A DNA stretch of 64,000 nucleotides, taken from contig NW_027461517.1 in assembly GCF_024713945.1 (NCBI RefSeq), positions 124,001 through 188,000 on the forward strand. The letters run 5' to 3'. The position numbers were made by a program, and so were the translations under genes. Position 1 is the first letter of the stretch, and each line of letters opens with the position of its first letter. Source of the stretch: Dermatophagoides farinae. Lineage: Eukaryota; Arthropoda; Arachnida; Sarcoptiformes; Pyroglyphidae. Positions 39,030 through 48,416 of the stretch are shown here, in pieces. The notes under the pieces are model-generated. The model saw only the letters and a program-made list of their open reading frames with translations. It did no database searches and was not told the DNA's origin.

Positions 39030-40769
39030 ATGGACGGAATAAATACTAATTTGAGTCAGTATGAAATGCCTGAAGACGTACTGCATTCGTTTGCATCTAG
39101 ATTACCTAATCCTTGCCCAGGGAACTTGGTATTAAGATTCGCCCCTGAACCAAGTGGGTATTTACATTTAGGGCACATCAAAGCGATAATGTTAAACGAG
39201 TTTTTCATAAATTATTATGGTGGAAAACTTTTGTTAAGATTTGACGACACTAACCCAACATTAGAATCTTTTGAGTTTCAGTCGACCATCGAAGAAGACT
39301 TAGCGCTTTTGAAAGTAAATTTTTGCGGTCCAACTTTTAGTTCTGATTATCTACCGGAGCTTCAAGTCACTATAAAGGAGTTAATTTTAAAAAACTTGGC
39401 ATATGTTGACGACACAGACGCTGAAACAATTAAAAAGGAAAGATTAGCAAAGATAGAAAGTAAATGCAGAAACAATCCAGTGGAGAAGAATCTAAAACTT
39501 CTCGAGGAGATTTTTCAGGGAACTGAAATAGGCCAAACTTGTTGTGTGCGTGGAAAAATTGATATGCAGTCAGCAAATGGTTGCATGCGTGACCCAGTGT
39601 TTTGGAGATGCAACCTATACCCGCATCACAGACATGGCACAAAATACAAAAGCTGGCCAACTTATGATTTTTGCTGCCCTTTAATCGATTCCTGGAGCGG
39701 TGTTACTCACGCGTTGAGAGCAAACGAATATGCCGATCGAATTCCAATGTATCAATGGGTTCAGGATGTGCTAAATGTTCGTAAAGTTGAAATATTTGAG
39801 TTTAGTCGCTTAAACCTCACAAACACGGTATTAAGTAAGAGAAAATTAGCGAAACTAGTCCAGAACGAATTTGTTTCCGGGTGGGACGATCCTCGATTCC
39901 CTACTGTGCGTGGTTTAATTCGAAGAGGAATTCATCCAGACTCTTTAAGGAAATTCATGATTGAAATAGGACCTAGCAAGAACACCAATTTGATGGAATG
40001 GGATAAACTTTTGAGTATCAACTCAAAAACAATTGACAACTTAGCTAAGCGTTACAGCATTGTACAAAGTCCGTACGTAGTCATGAATATTTCCAACATT
40101 CCAGAAGAAAAACGTTCGCTTGTTCGTTCTCTCCATCCAAAAAATCCAGACTTTGGCCAGATTCACTATACTTTGTCAGATACTGTATTAGTTGATATGA
40201 ACGACGCACTAAATTTCGTCGAAGGTTTAGAAATAACTTTGCTCAACGCAGGTAACGCGATTGTTAAAGAAATTTTCAAGGACGATAACGGAACCATTAC
40301 TTTTGTCAACGCAGAAGCTAATTTATACGGAAATTTCAAAACTACAAAATTGAAACTCCATTGGGTATCCAAAACAGACAAGTTAATGCAAGGGGTTTTG
40401 CATGAATATGACCACTTAATAAACAAAACACAACCAAAGAAAAATGACGAGATTGAAGAAATCATCAACAAAAACAACCACATTCAAACCGATATTCTGA
40501 TCGAAGAATCATTTAGCAATGTTGCTCAGGGAGATTACATTCAGTTGCTTCGTGTTGGTTTCGCTAGAATAGATAAGATAGATGATTACTATCATTTAGT
40601 TTTAATTCCTAGTGGAAAAACTAGTTTGCAAAATGTCAAAACTAAAATTGATATGAATGTTTATACCAAAGGGTCTTCTGCTGACAAAGATACAACCAAA
40701 CTTTCTAAAAAAGCTCAAAAACGTGCCGAATGGAAAGCCAAGAAAGCTTTGGAAAACGGTATAAATTGA
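39030..40769 (+). CDS. Cytosolic glutamyl-tRNA synthetase (class Ic)
   Basis: A 579-residue class I synthetase that charges tRNA-Glu in the cytosol. The HIGH-type motif is HLGH at 46-49 in PSGYLHLGH and the KMSKS-type motif VLSKRKL at about 267-273. Blocks DDTNP, NPVEKNLKLLEEI, CVRGKIDMQSANGCMRDPVFWR, YPTYDF-like WPTYDFCCPL and DDPRFPTVRGL match eukaryotic/archaeal GluRS rather than GlnRS (R-x-KIDM-x-x-NG-x-MRDP). The GST-like N-terminal domain of many cytosolic GluRS enzymes is missing; a Lys-rich tail (KLSKKAQKRAEWKAKK) ends the protein. Downstream it is followed by SPO11 in the same direction. Confidence 0.95.
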   Translation: MDGINTNLSQYEMPEDVLHSFASRLPNPCPGNLVLRFAPEPSGYLHLGHIKAIMLNEFFINYYGGKLLLRFDDTNPTLESFEFQSTIEEDLALLKVNFCGPTFSSDYLPELQVTIKELILKNLAYVDDTDAETIKKERLAKIESKCRNNPVEKNLKLLEEIFQGTEIGQTCCVRGKIDMQSANGCMRDPVFWRCNLYPHHRHGTKYKSWPTYDFCCPLIDSWSGVTHALRANEYADRIPMYQWVQDVLNVRKVEIFEFSRLNLTNTVLSKRKLAKLVQNEFVSGWDDPRFPTVRGLIRRGIHPDSLRKFMIEIGPSKNTNLMEWDKLLSINSKTIDNLAKRYSIVQSPYVVMNISNIPEEKRSLVRSLHPKNPDFGQIHYTLSDTVLVDMNDALNFVEGLEITLLNAGNAIVKEIFKDDNGTITFVNAEANLYGNFKTTKLKLHWVSKTDKLMQGVLHEYDHLINKTQPKKNDEIEEIINKNNHIQTDILIEESFSNVAQGDYIQLLRVGFARIDKIDDYYHLVLIPSGKTSLQNVKTKIDMNVYTKGSSADKDTTKLSKKAQKRAEWKAKKALENGIN

Positions 40770-40891
40770 TTTAGTTTTCCAAATTTTTAAATATGTTTTC
40801 CTCAACTATAATTTTTAGTAGTAGCCACATAATTATTCGTAGAAAACGTTTTTAAAAACAGATTTAAAACAATGAAAGCTTCATTTGAAAC

Positions 40892-41927
40892 ATGTCTACT
40901 TCGCTTAAAATCCTTACGAAATTATGTAGTGACTATTTTGAAGATATCCTTAATGGTACTGTATTGTTAGAACAAGACAGTGAAACAATTCAAAGAAGTA
41001 TGTTTTACTTTGTGCATTAAATTGTAGAAATTGCTTTATATTCTGAGGTACATTCTATTTTAACAAACGATGAAACAGTTTCCTATCGTGGTGTTTATTA
41101 TAGACTAGTCAAATATTACATTTCGCAACGTCATTGTATAGCTGAGCTAAATAGTAAGTAAATATTCAAAACAATTTCGCAGAATTACTGGCTATACTAA
41201 ATTATAGCAACAATCTGCAGTATGGAATCATACCTGCTTCTAAGGGCATTATTTATAATTCACTGCTCAAAGAAAAAAATTTAACAATCGACTCGTTCAA
41301 TGATTTTAAACAACATGTTCATAGCAAATGTTTTGAAAATTTAATAATATTGGAAAAACACTGTAAGTTACTCAGCTTTCAAATTTTTTAGCCATAATGA
41401 ACTACATTATTTGCAATAATATTGTAAATTTCAGCAATGTAACATTTCTAACAGCAAGAGGTTTTCCAGATAGAACCACTCTGCAGATATTAAATGAAAT
41501 TTACGTTTTGAAACAAGATATAAATATTATATATGCAGGGGACCATGATCCATATGGATACTTAATCTACTTCCAATATTTAAAACATATAAACAAATAT
41601 CATATCCATCATTTACACGTGCTAACTATGCTGACAGAAGATAATTTAAAAGCAGCATTTGCTCATAGCGTACCAATGACAGAAAGAGACGTAAAAATCA
41701 TGTCCACTGTACGAAAACAATTCAGCGAATGTCAGTAAGTTTATGTTTGACCATCTTTTGTAGATCCAGTGCTGACAAATACTGTGAGAAGTTGTTAGAC
41801 ATATTAGAATTGACAAAACGGAAGTTCGAAGCAGAAGTAAGTTGCTTTTTCAAAAGAATACTTTTTTTAGGCATTGATAAATATTGCTTTCTTTTCTAAA
41901 AACTTAAATGCGTTACTTATTCAGTAA
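40892..41927 (+). CDS. SPO11: Meiotic recombination protein SPO11 / Top6A-like (6 exons)
   Basis: Six exons: 40892-40997, 41028-41153, 41183-41362, 41392-41734, 41764-41836 and 41871-41927; five introns of 30, 29, 29, 29 and 34 bp, all GTANGT...AG. The spliced frame of 294 residues is open and colinear with SPO11: catalytic Tyr60 in YRGVYYRLV, the KG pair in IIPASKGIIY, the Toprim Glu in LIILEKHS, GFPDRTT, and the Toprim DxD in AGDHDPYGY. SPO11 makes the programmed double-strand breaks of meiosis; a Top6A subunit of a protist Topo VI is the alternative, but the short N-terminus and single copy here cannot decide. Only exon 4 appears as a sizeable open frame. Confidence 0.9.
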
Positions 41928-41948
41928 GCAATGTAATCTATTATTTAT

Positions 41949-42647
41949 TTACTGAGCGGAATTTTTAAATTTCATTTCTCTTTCCCAGAACTCCCTAGCT
42001 TCAATAAAGCTGTTTAAACGGTTTTGGGGCGAAAATACATTATAATTCTTTGGTAACTCTTTACTGTTAGCTTGCTCGGGCTTGCTGAAGAACGATTTCA
42101 GTCTGTTAAAGAAACTTTGTTGAGACTCTATTCCACAAGAAGACTTGTCGGAATAAGGGCTAAATTTACTTAACCAAGATCGGGCGACTACCGAATCAAC
42201 AAAATAGCCGTAGATAAATTTAGAATTTTTTATCGCTTCTAAAGCTTTTTTGTCTTCATTCGAGTAGTAATCGGTTTTCATTGGTATCGGCCAGAAACAG
42301 TTCCCAGCATGACGCATATACTCGCAGACATTATTATATTTGTTGTTGTTGACATCTTTAGGAACTGCTAGTCTAAAGCTGTCGATTTTGTAATTGCGCA
42401 GTTTGTCTTCATCTAGATACTGCACAGTGTATTTAGGACGATGGCTACCAAGATTCTTCAATGGCCTTAACTCAAAAACGTTGGAGAAAGAACTGTTTAT
42501 GTAATCTTCTTCTTTTATTAATTCATTTTTATATTCCTCTTCAGTTGCGACTTTGTAATTTCCGCCGTGGTTAATTATTTTATAAGAAGACGTTTTGTCA
42601 TCAAAATTATCTAGTATAACTATTGATTTAGACTCTGTCAGCTTCAT
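41949..42647 (-). CDS. Unknown 232-residue protein
   Basis: A polar protein rich in Asn, Lys, Ser and Tyr, with a central, probably folded part (about 75-160) containing CEYMRHAGNCFWPIPM and YGYFVDSVVARSWLSKF, and a Phe/Lys/Glu-rich C-terminus (FIEAREFWEREMKF). No signal peptide or membrane segment is seen. I do not recognise it. The gene ends 22 bp from the convergent SPO11 stop and begins 156 bp before the tRNA-Leu gene on the other strand. Confidence 0.65.
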   Translation of the reverse strand: MKLTESKSIVILDNFDDKTSSYKIINHGGNYKVATEEEYKNELIKEEDYINSSFSNVFELRPLKNLGSHRPKYTVQYLDEDKLRNYKIDSFRLAVPKDVNNNKYNNVCEYMRHAGNCFWPIPMKTDYYSNEDKKALEAIKNSKFIYGYFVDSVVARSWLSKFSPYSDKSSCGIESQQSFFNRLKSFFSKPEQANSKELPKNYNVFSPQNRLNSFIEAREFWEREMKFKNSAQ

Positions 42648-42803
42648 GTTTAAGAATTATAAAAATCTTCAAAGGCATGTGTTAAGCCCATGTCAGTAAC
42701 ACATTTTATTTAAACAAGTAGATACACATATAGATTTTTCGAACATTTAAACTAGTCAACGATCGGCTTACAATATTTATAATGTTGTGCTTGTGTCACA
42801 ATC

Positions 42804-42883
42804 GTCAACGTGGCCGAGTGGTCTAAGGCGCTGTGTTCAGGTCACAGTCTGAAAGGGCACGAGTTCGAATCTCGTCGTTGACA
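42804..42883 (+). tRNA. tRNA-Leu (anticodon CAG)
   Basis: Acceptor GTCAACG pairs with CGTTGAC before discriminator A at 42883. The anticodon arm is CTGTG-TTCAGGT-CACAG, giving anticodon CAG (Leu, codon CUG). The extra arm (TCTGAAAGGGCA region) is long, as expected of a class II tRNA, and the T arm GAGTTCGAATCTC is canonical. No intron and no encoded CCA. Confidence 0.95.
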
Positions 42884-43084
42884 TTTTGAAACGTTGACCC
42901 GAGCATACGCCTGAGCTACAAGTTAATTAGACCGAAAACCACTTAATAGCAATTATTTATATTGTTTTACATCAATAATTGCGTAGTTTTATCAATTTTT
43001 TATTTTTAATATACTGTCGGTGGAATAGTCGTTGTACCACTTGCTACACTACAAATCTAAATTCGACACAACTTTCAGTTTTTA

Positions 43085-43158
43085 GCTCTGTTAGCTCAGT
43101 CGGTCAGAGCGTCGGCCTTATGTGCCGAAAGTCGTGGGTTCGAGCCCCACATGGAGCT
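43085..43158 (+). tRNA. tRNA-Ile (anticodon TAT)
   Basis: The acceptor GCTCTGT pairs with ATGGAGC using two G-U pairs. The D arm is GCTC...GAGC, the anticodon stem TCGGC/GCCGA with loop CTTATGT, giving anticodon TAT (Ile, codon AUA), and the T arm has the standard GTTCGAG core. No intron is present although tRNA-Ile(UAU) genes in many eukaryotes have one. The discriminator base is T in this reading, which is unusual. Confidence 0.85.
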
Positions 43159-43225
43159 CCTTTTTTATTGAATATTAAGTTAAATACACTAAAACACCAA
43201 TACAATAAATTAACATAAACTAGAA

Positions 43226-44995
43226 TTACTCAATTGCATCAATTAGATCCATAGGACAGATTCCCTCAGCTGATAGTAAATAATAACTAAATTTAGATAA
43301 TCTTTTATATTTGTTTATATTTTGAAATATCACAATAGAGGACTTTCTTTCAATTATATTCAAAACACAATGCATATAATCTTCAATCTGCTGATCGATT
43401 TCTGTAAAAGGCTCGTCGATCATAACAACCGAGAAACTAGAAAATAAGAGACGCAAAAATATTAACAATTTTGTTTGACCTCGACTCAAACAAGAATAGT
43501 CGAGCTGGATAAAATAATTAAGTCCTCCCATAGCCTCGATATAAGACAAACAACCGATTTCATTCAGTTTTTCACATATTTCGTTATCACTGTAACGTCT
43601 ACTTGACAAAAGTAGAATATTATATTTTATTGTTCCGGTTAGCAAACCACCATCAAACGTCAACAAACAAATATGGTTCCTCAAATTTTTCTCGTTGATA
43701 TAATTTAACAACGCGTTTGCCACAAAAACTTTGCCTGAATACATCAGATGAAACTTGACTAAAAGGTTCGCCAGAGTCGATTTGCCAACACCTGAAGCAG
43801 CAACAATACTAATCATTGCCCGCGGGGGAATACTGAAATTTAAATTTTTTATAATGTAAAAAGTGCCGTACCCGATATTTACATCATTAAACTCTATTGA
43901 AACATCTTTTCCGCCAACCTTGACGACTCCGTCTTCCAGTGGCAAGGCAAAAATCTCAATAACGTTTTCAAACTGAAAAATTGTTTTTACCAAATTAAAT
44001 AGCGATTTGGAAAGTTTTTCCGAGAAATTAAACGTTTTCATGCAAATTTCAATGATTGAATAGATATTCGCGGCGATAACTGTCGCACTGCTTTTTTTGT
44101 TCAAGTAAATGTAGTATTTAATTAATAAAAACACTAAACCCCAGTATTGTAGATAGATCAATATCATGATTATACTGGATAAGTATTCGTAGTTTTTCTT
44201 TTCTTCACCATAGGTCATCTGAAAGTATTGACATTTTTGGATTTCAGTATCAACAACACAATGTTGTTTAAAGATTTTTAATTGACTGATAGACCTGGCT
44301 ACAAAATTCTTTAAATTGGTCTTCAATGTGTGGATTGAGTTGTGAAAGTTGCTTCTGTAGCAAAACAAAAATAAAAAAATTGTGTTTATAATCCAAATAA
44401 ATGCAATACCTATGGCTGCATTATTATTCAAAACCTTCTTTATAACATTTCCCGAGAGTACAAAGTTTAAAATAGAAGGGAGTAATATCATTGTAACCGT
44501 GTAAAACGGAATCGACGATGAAGACACGTCCGAACACAAGACTTCTGAAAATTTAAAAGCGTTCGTATACTTGATAAAAGGCATTTTAGTGTTAAAAATA
44601 TGGTTGGTTAATCTGATCATTAATGCATTTTCCAATGCTTGAATTATATAAGTAATCAAGATATTGGCGACTTGATCCAGTATTTTCGATAATACTATAA
44701 AGAAAATTATTTGCATGACTTTCATTATATTAATTTTGGTGCTAGAATCTGTATTTTGTTTGATTTCCATATTCAAAATGAACGAATTTTTCAATGAGAC
44801 GTTGTAAATCCTAAGGTACTCGTTGTAAATTATAATCCCAATAATGAAAAATAGCGTTACAAATGCCGATGTAGACATACAGTTTACTACTGTAAGATAC
44901 CATTGCTTAAACAAAGAAATAAAATATAGAAAACTAGCAAGTTTTTTCTGCTTACCTTCACATTGCAGCAGTGCGAATGAATGCTTGTTTTTCAT
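43226..44995 (-). CDS. Half-size ABCB-type ABC transporter with degenerate NBD
   Basis: A 589-residue half transporter: membrane domain with about six hydrophobic segments (residues 25-345), then a nucleotide-binding domain. Walker A is AASGVGKST (about 400), the signature CLSRGQTK (about 501) and Walker B VVMIDEPFTEID (about 522). Several catalytic positions differ: the first Gly of Walker A is Ala, LSGGQ is LSRGQ, the Q-loop Gln region reads LLTFDGG, and the H-loop His appears as Gln in IVIFQN. The order TMD-NBD and the FDGGLLTGTIKYNI segment resemble ABCB/Atm1-like exporters, but the subgroup is not assigned. ATP hydrolysis may be weak or shared with a partner half. Confidence 0.8.
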   Translation of the reverse strand: MKNKHSFALLQCEGKQKKLASFLYFISLFKQWYLTVVNCMSTSAFVTLFFIIGIIIYNEYLRIYNVSLKNSFILNMEIKQNTDSSTKINIMKVMQIIFFIVLSKILDQVANILITYIIQALENALMIRLTNHIFNTKMPFIKYTNAFKFSEVLCSDVSSSSIPFYTVTMILLPSILNFVLSGNVIKKVLNNNAAIGIAFIWIINTIFLFLFCYRSNFHNSIHTLKTNLKNFVARSISQLKIFKQHCVVDTEIQKCQYFQMTYGEEKKNYEYLSSIIMILIYLQYWGLVFLLIKYYIYLNKKSSATVIAANIYSIIEICMKTFNFSEKLSKSLFNLVKTIFQFENVIEIFALPLEDGVVKVGGKDVSIEFNDVNIGYGTFYIIKNLNFSIPPRAMISIVAASGVGKSTLANLLVKFHLMYSGKVFVANALLNYINEKNLRNHICLLTFDGGLLTGTIKYNILLLSSRRYSDNEICEKLNEIGCLSYIEAMGGLNYFIQLDYSCLSRGQTKLLIFLRLLFSSFSVVMIDEPFTEIDQQIEDYMHCVLNIIERKSSIVIFQNINKYKRLSKFSYYLLSAEGICPMDLIDAIE

Positions 44996-45160
44996 TGAGA
45001 GACATTCAAGTCCTAATTGCCTATCATAAAACTATTCAAGTGCACCAAAAATCACAAAATTTGGGTTCAATTATTTTTTAATAAATTGACTCAAGCCTAA
45101 CAAATTCCAAATAGTGCTTTGATTTTATTATAACCATATTTTTAGAAAAATTAAAAACAC

Positions 45161-45233
45161 CGGTTCCAAGAGGGATCGAACCTCTGACTTTGTGGTTAAC
45201 AGCCACACGCTCTACCTACTGAGCTATGGAACC
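45161..45233 (-). tRNA. tRNA-Asn (anticodon GTT), copy 1
   Basis: Reading the minus strand from 45233, acceptor GGTTCCA pairs with TGGAACC, the D arm is GCTC...GAGC, and the anticodon stem GTGGC/GCCAC-type arm carries loop CTGTTAA, anticodon GTT (Asn). The T arm GAGGTTCGATCCCTC is canonical, discriminator G. The 73-nt gene is identical to the copy at 45462-45534. Confidence 0.95.
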
Positions 45234-45461
45234 TAATTTAGATATGTTGTTTTGGTTCATATTTATAACTTGTCTCTGAAATATATTTTTATCGTTAGCT
45301 CGAAAAAACACACTAAATATACGGAATACAGGCAACTCGCCAATACACGTAGTCACATCAATCATTTAGTTCAAATGAACTCAAAAATATTAAGTTATAA
45401 TAATCATAAATCAAGTTTTTAAATAACTATAAAAATTACTCAAATAAAAAACAATTAAATC

Positions 45462-45534
45462 CGGTTCCAAGAGGGATCGAACCTCTGACTTTGTGGTTAA
45501 CAGCCACACGCTCTACCTACTGAGCTATGGAACC
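45462..45534 (-). tRNA. tRNA-Asn (anticodon GTT), copy 2
   Basis: Sequence-identical to the tRNA-Asn at 45161-45233, in the same orientation, 228 bp away; the identity stops within a few bases of the tRNA ends, so this is an old or concerted tandem duplication rather than a fresh one. Anticodon loop CTGTTAA, anticodon GTT. Confidence 0.95.
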
Positions 45535-45593
45535 TTAAAAATATCATTTGTACGCTTTCTGGCAGTAGCAACTAAGTTTTTGTGTTATAAAAA

Positions 45594-45666
45594 TGCCGTG
45601 ACCGTGGATCGAACACGGGACTTTAAGATCTTCAGTCTTACGCTCTCCCAACTGAGCTATCACGGC
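45594..45666 (-). tRNA. tRNA-Phe (anticodon GAA)
   Basis: On the minus strand the acceptor GCCGTGA pairs with TCACGGC, discriminator A. The anticodon arm AAGA-CTGAAGA-TCTT gives anticodon GAA (Phe), and the T arm GTGTTCGATCCAC is canonical. It is intronless and lies 60 bp from the second tRNA-Asn in the same orientation. Confidence 0.95.
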
Positions 45667-45723
45667 TTAGACAAATAGTTTTTTAGTGACGAATCAACTA
45701 ACTATGAAGTGAACACCATGTTT

Positions 45724-48416
45724 TTATCTTTTATGCAACAATTTACCGGGCAACGCTTTTTTTTTCAGAAAAACGTGCGATTTTTTATAAGACGAAATCT
45801 CATGCTGTTCTTCTTCTTCAAGAGAATCTAGTTCTCGTTTTAGCATCTGATAATAAGAAACTATCTGACTGTTTGCTTTCCAGTGCGTATTAATTTTTAC
45901 TTCTATTTGTGAACAGTAACTGGAACTTGCTAATTCTCTAAGGTTGCGGCTATCGTTACAAAGCTGCTCAAGCAGCTTTATGGCGCTAGTTACAAGTTCT
46001 TCAGATGGCGATTTGCATATATAATAAATTAAATTGGGTCGGATGTGCTTGGCGATTCGAACCAAAAGTCGTTTGTCGATATTCACAAAACGGTAAAACA
46101 CTTCAATCAAGATAATCAAAAATCTCGTATCACCCGTGACCTCGATAATATCGAAAGTAGCGAGTATATGATCTAGCGGCGGAACTCTATTTGTGAAATA
46201 GCTCCAACATTCGGGAATGTCAACGAACTGAGAGAGCAAGTCAGACGTGATTACTAAGAGTTCTATTGATTTTTCCTGCAGCCTGAGCAAAATAATTTGA
46301 AGTATATCTAATAGAATGGGGATCAAATTAAATTTAAAAAACTTCAACTTCCATATAGGTTTTTTAACGAGTATTGAAACAAACTCCAACATTAATTTTT
46401 TTGACTCAAGAGTTAGCGCCTCCCACTTGGCTAACAAGCGTACGAGCAAACTGCACAGTTTAGAATCAAACATAGTTTTTTCAGTCAGTAGTTTTGTAAT
46501 CGTCAAAAACCTTTCGATCATTTCTCGATTAATGGAGAAATTTTGCAAAATAGATTCAGTATGCTCCGAAACCAAATTCAAAATGATTCTAATCGTGGTT
46601 GGGTCCACATGATTGAGATGTATTTCTTTTATTATTTTATCGTATATATTAATGACTTCTGTTTTAGATGACGAAACACTTTTCAAATAAGCATGAAATA
46701 TGTGCAAGCAGTCGCAGATTTCTAAGTCCTGAATGGGCTGTTCCGTTTTGTTTTCCAAGGCGCACGCTTTTTCTAATTTGTTTATAATTTTCAAAACACG
46801 AACTGAATCCAAAACGGTCAAAATTCTAGCATCATACGTATAATTTTGGTTTACAAGTCGATTGGACAACAATAAATCGTACAGCGAGATGTTTAGTTCT
46901 ATCGGTTTTCGTAGATCTACTGGCCGCCAATGTAAAACAAAGCAGATTAATTTCAAAACGTGCGCTTTCATGAGTAAGTTATCATCGTTATCTGCAAAAA
47001 TTAGCAATTCTTCAAATATTTTCAACCCACTGGGCAAGCAAAGCGCCTCCATAGCCGTTATAAACATGCTTGCAATCAAAGCCACGCGTTTATGCAACAT
47101 TTCATCGACTTGTCGCAGTAAGCTAAGTTTACTTATGTCGGTAATTTCGTTCAAAATGGATTTTGGATGTGTAATGTAGAAATCAAATAGGTTAGTGATT
47201 TTTACTACTATGTCGACGCTTTCAAGATTCATTTTTATCATCTCCATGACCTGTGTTTCTGGTAGAGTCCTATTCGACAGAACTGATATGACGTAGTTGT
47301 CTATTATTTGCGTTTTTGTCTGGTTGAAGTAGTCATAAATCAACAGCCTATAATAGTAAAGTATAATTTTCTGAATTTCCGACGTGCGATTATGCCAGAT
47401 AGATAGATTTACAACCGTGTTTGGATCGTAGTAAAAGTTGTTCAAATAAGCTTCTGATACTACGTTATAATCCGCGAGTATGTTTTGCGGGCAGCCAGTG
47501 GTATTGTAAATGAAAGTCAAATCGCTGATGTATATTCCAAGTTTTTCATCATCATTTCGATACGACGATAGTGGAACACTCATAACGTAAATTAAAAACG
47601 ACCTCTCGTTGTACAAAGGCTCGAAGTATTCTCTGACTGCGTCAATGATAAAAATATAAAAATCAGTACATACGCAGACCACATATTTGGCTCGCCAAGC
47701 GCCTGAATCCATAAAATGATTGTACAGCTTCGCGTAACAACTCGTCTCTATGATTTGCAGATTGTCATAGTTAGTTTGCAGTTTATTCATGACCGTTTTT
47801 CGGTGTTCGTCTTCAGTGATGACGTCTGAGCTGTTAAAATACAACCATAGCAAAGCTCCATCAGTTCCGTTATACTGTGTACAAGAAGCAGGCTGCAAAA
47901 TATAGTTTATTTTGAGATAATTAGTGGGAATTTGGAAAAAATAGCCTTCAAAAAAGTCGGTTCGTGTGTTTTTACGAATGTTCAGGTCAAAACATAATTT
48001 GTATTTTTTATAGTTTGTTTCAAATTCCAACGGCAACTGAGTACTGATAAAGTTCTCGCACAAATAGTAAGCAGCGTAAACGTTCCTCAGCTCATTTAAA
48101 AATTTATAACCCCTACAAAGTTTGTATTCCCATTCTTCCGTTGCGTTTATACGAATCAAAGAGTATCCATAATTGACGGCTACGATACTTATTATAAATT
48201 TGAAGTCTACTGAACGCTTATTAATTAGGCTAAAACATTTTACACACACACACACACTTACAATGATGCGTCTCGATTGAGAAATTCGATTGAGCACGCT
48301 GTTATAAGAATCCAATACGTATTTTCAGGACTGCTAGGCTCAAAACACAAATCGAAAAAAAAAACTTTTTTATAAATAATCTGAGATAGAACTGCCAATA
48401 TAGCTTCACTCTTCAT
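45724..48416 (-). CDS. Large helical (ARM/HEAT-like) protein, 2 exons
   Basis: Exon 1 48416-48262 and exon 2 48229-45724 flank a 32-bp intron (48230-48261) whose interior is a GT microsatellite. Spliced product: 886 residues starting MKSEAILAVLSQIIYKK. An alternative frame that reads the intron as VSVCVCVK from an ATG at 48315 loses about 34 residues and is rejected. The N-terminal ~300 residues are mixed alpha/beta with several Tyr/Trp; the rest is helical repeat. VPPLDHILATF near the C-terminus faintly resembles DNAJC13/RME-8, but no J domain exists. Exon 1 overlaps the last 11 bp of the upstream dihydrouridine synthase gene. Confidence 0.75.

Noticed and set aside
44944-44993. GTAAGC...TTTAAG, 50 bp, near the start of the ABC transporter.
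   Set aside because: Splicing leads to a stop soon after; the unspliced frame encodes a plausible N-terminal membrane segment.
45161-45666. Direct repeats resembling a repeat array.
   Set aside because: They are two tRNA-Asn genes and a tRNA-Phe, not a CRISPR array or a transposon repeat.
48230-48315. An 863-residue version of the solenoid protein starting at the ATG at 48315 with a VCVCV stretch.
   Set aside because: The stretch is a translated GT-repeat intron with good splice sites; splicing reveals a 51-codon upstream exon with its own ATG.
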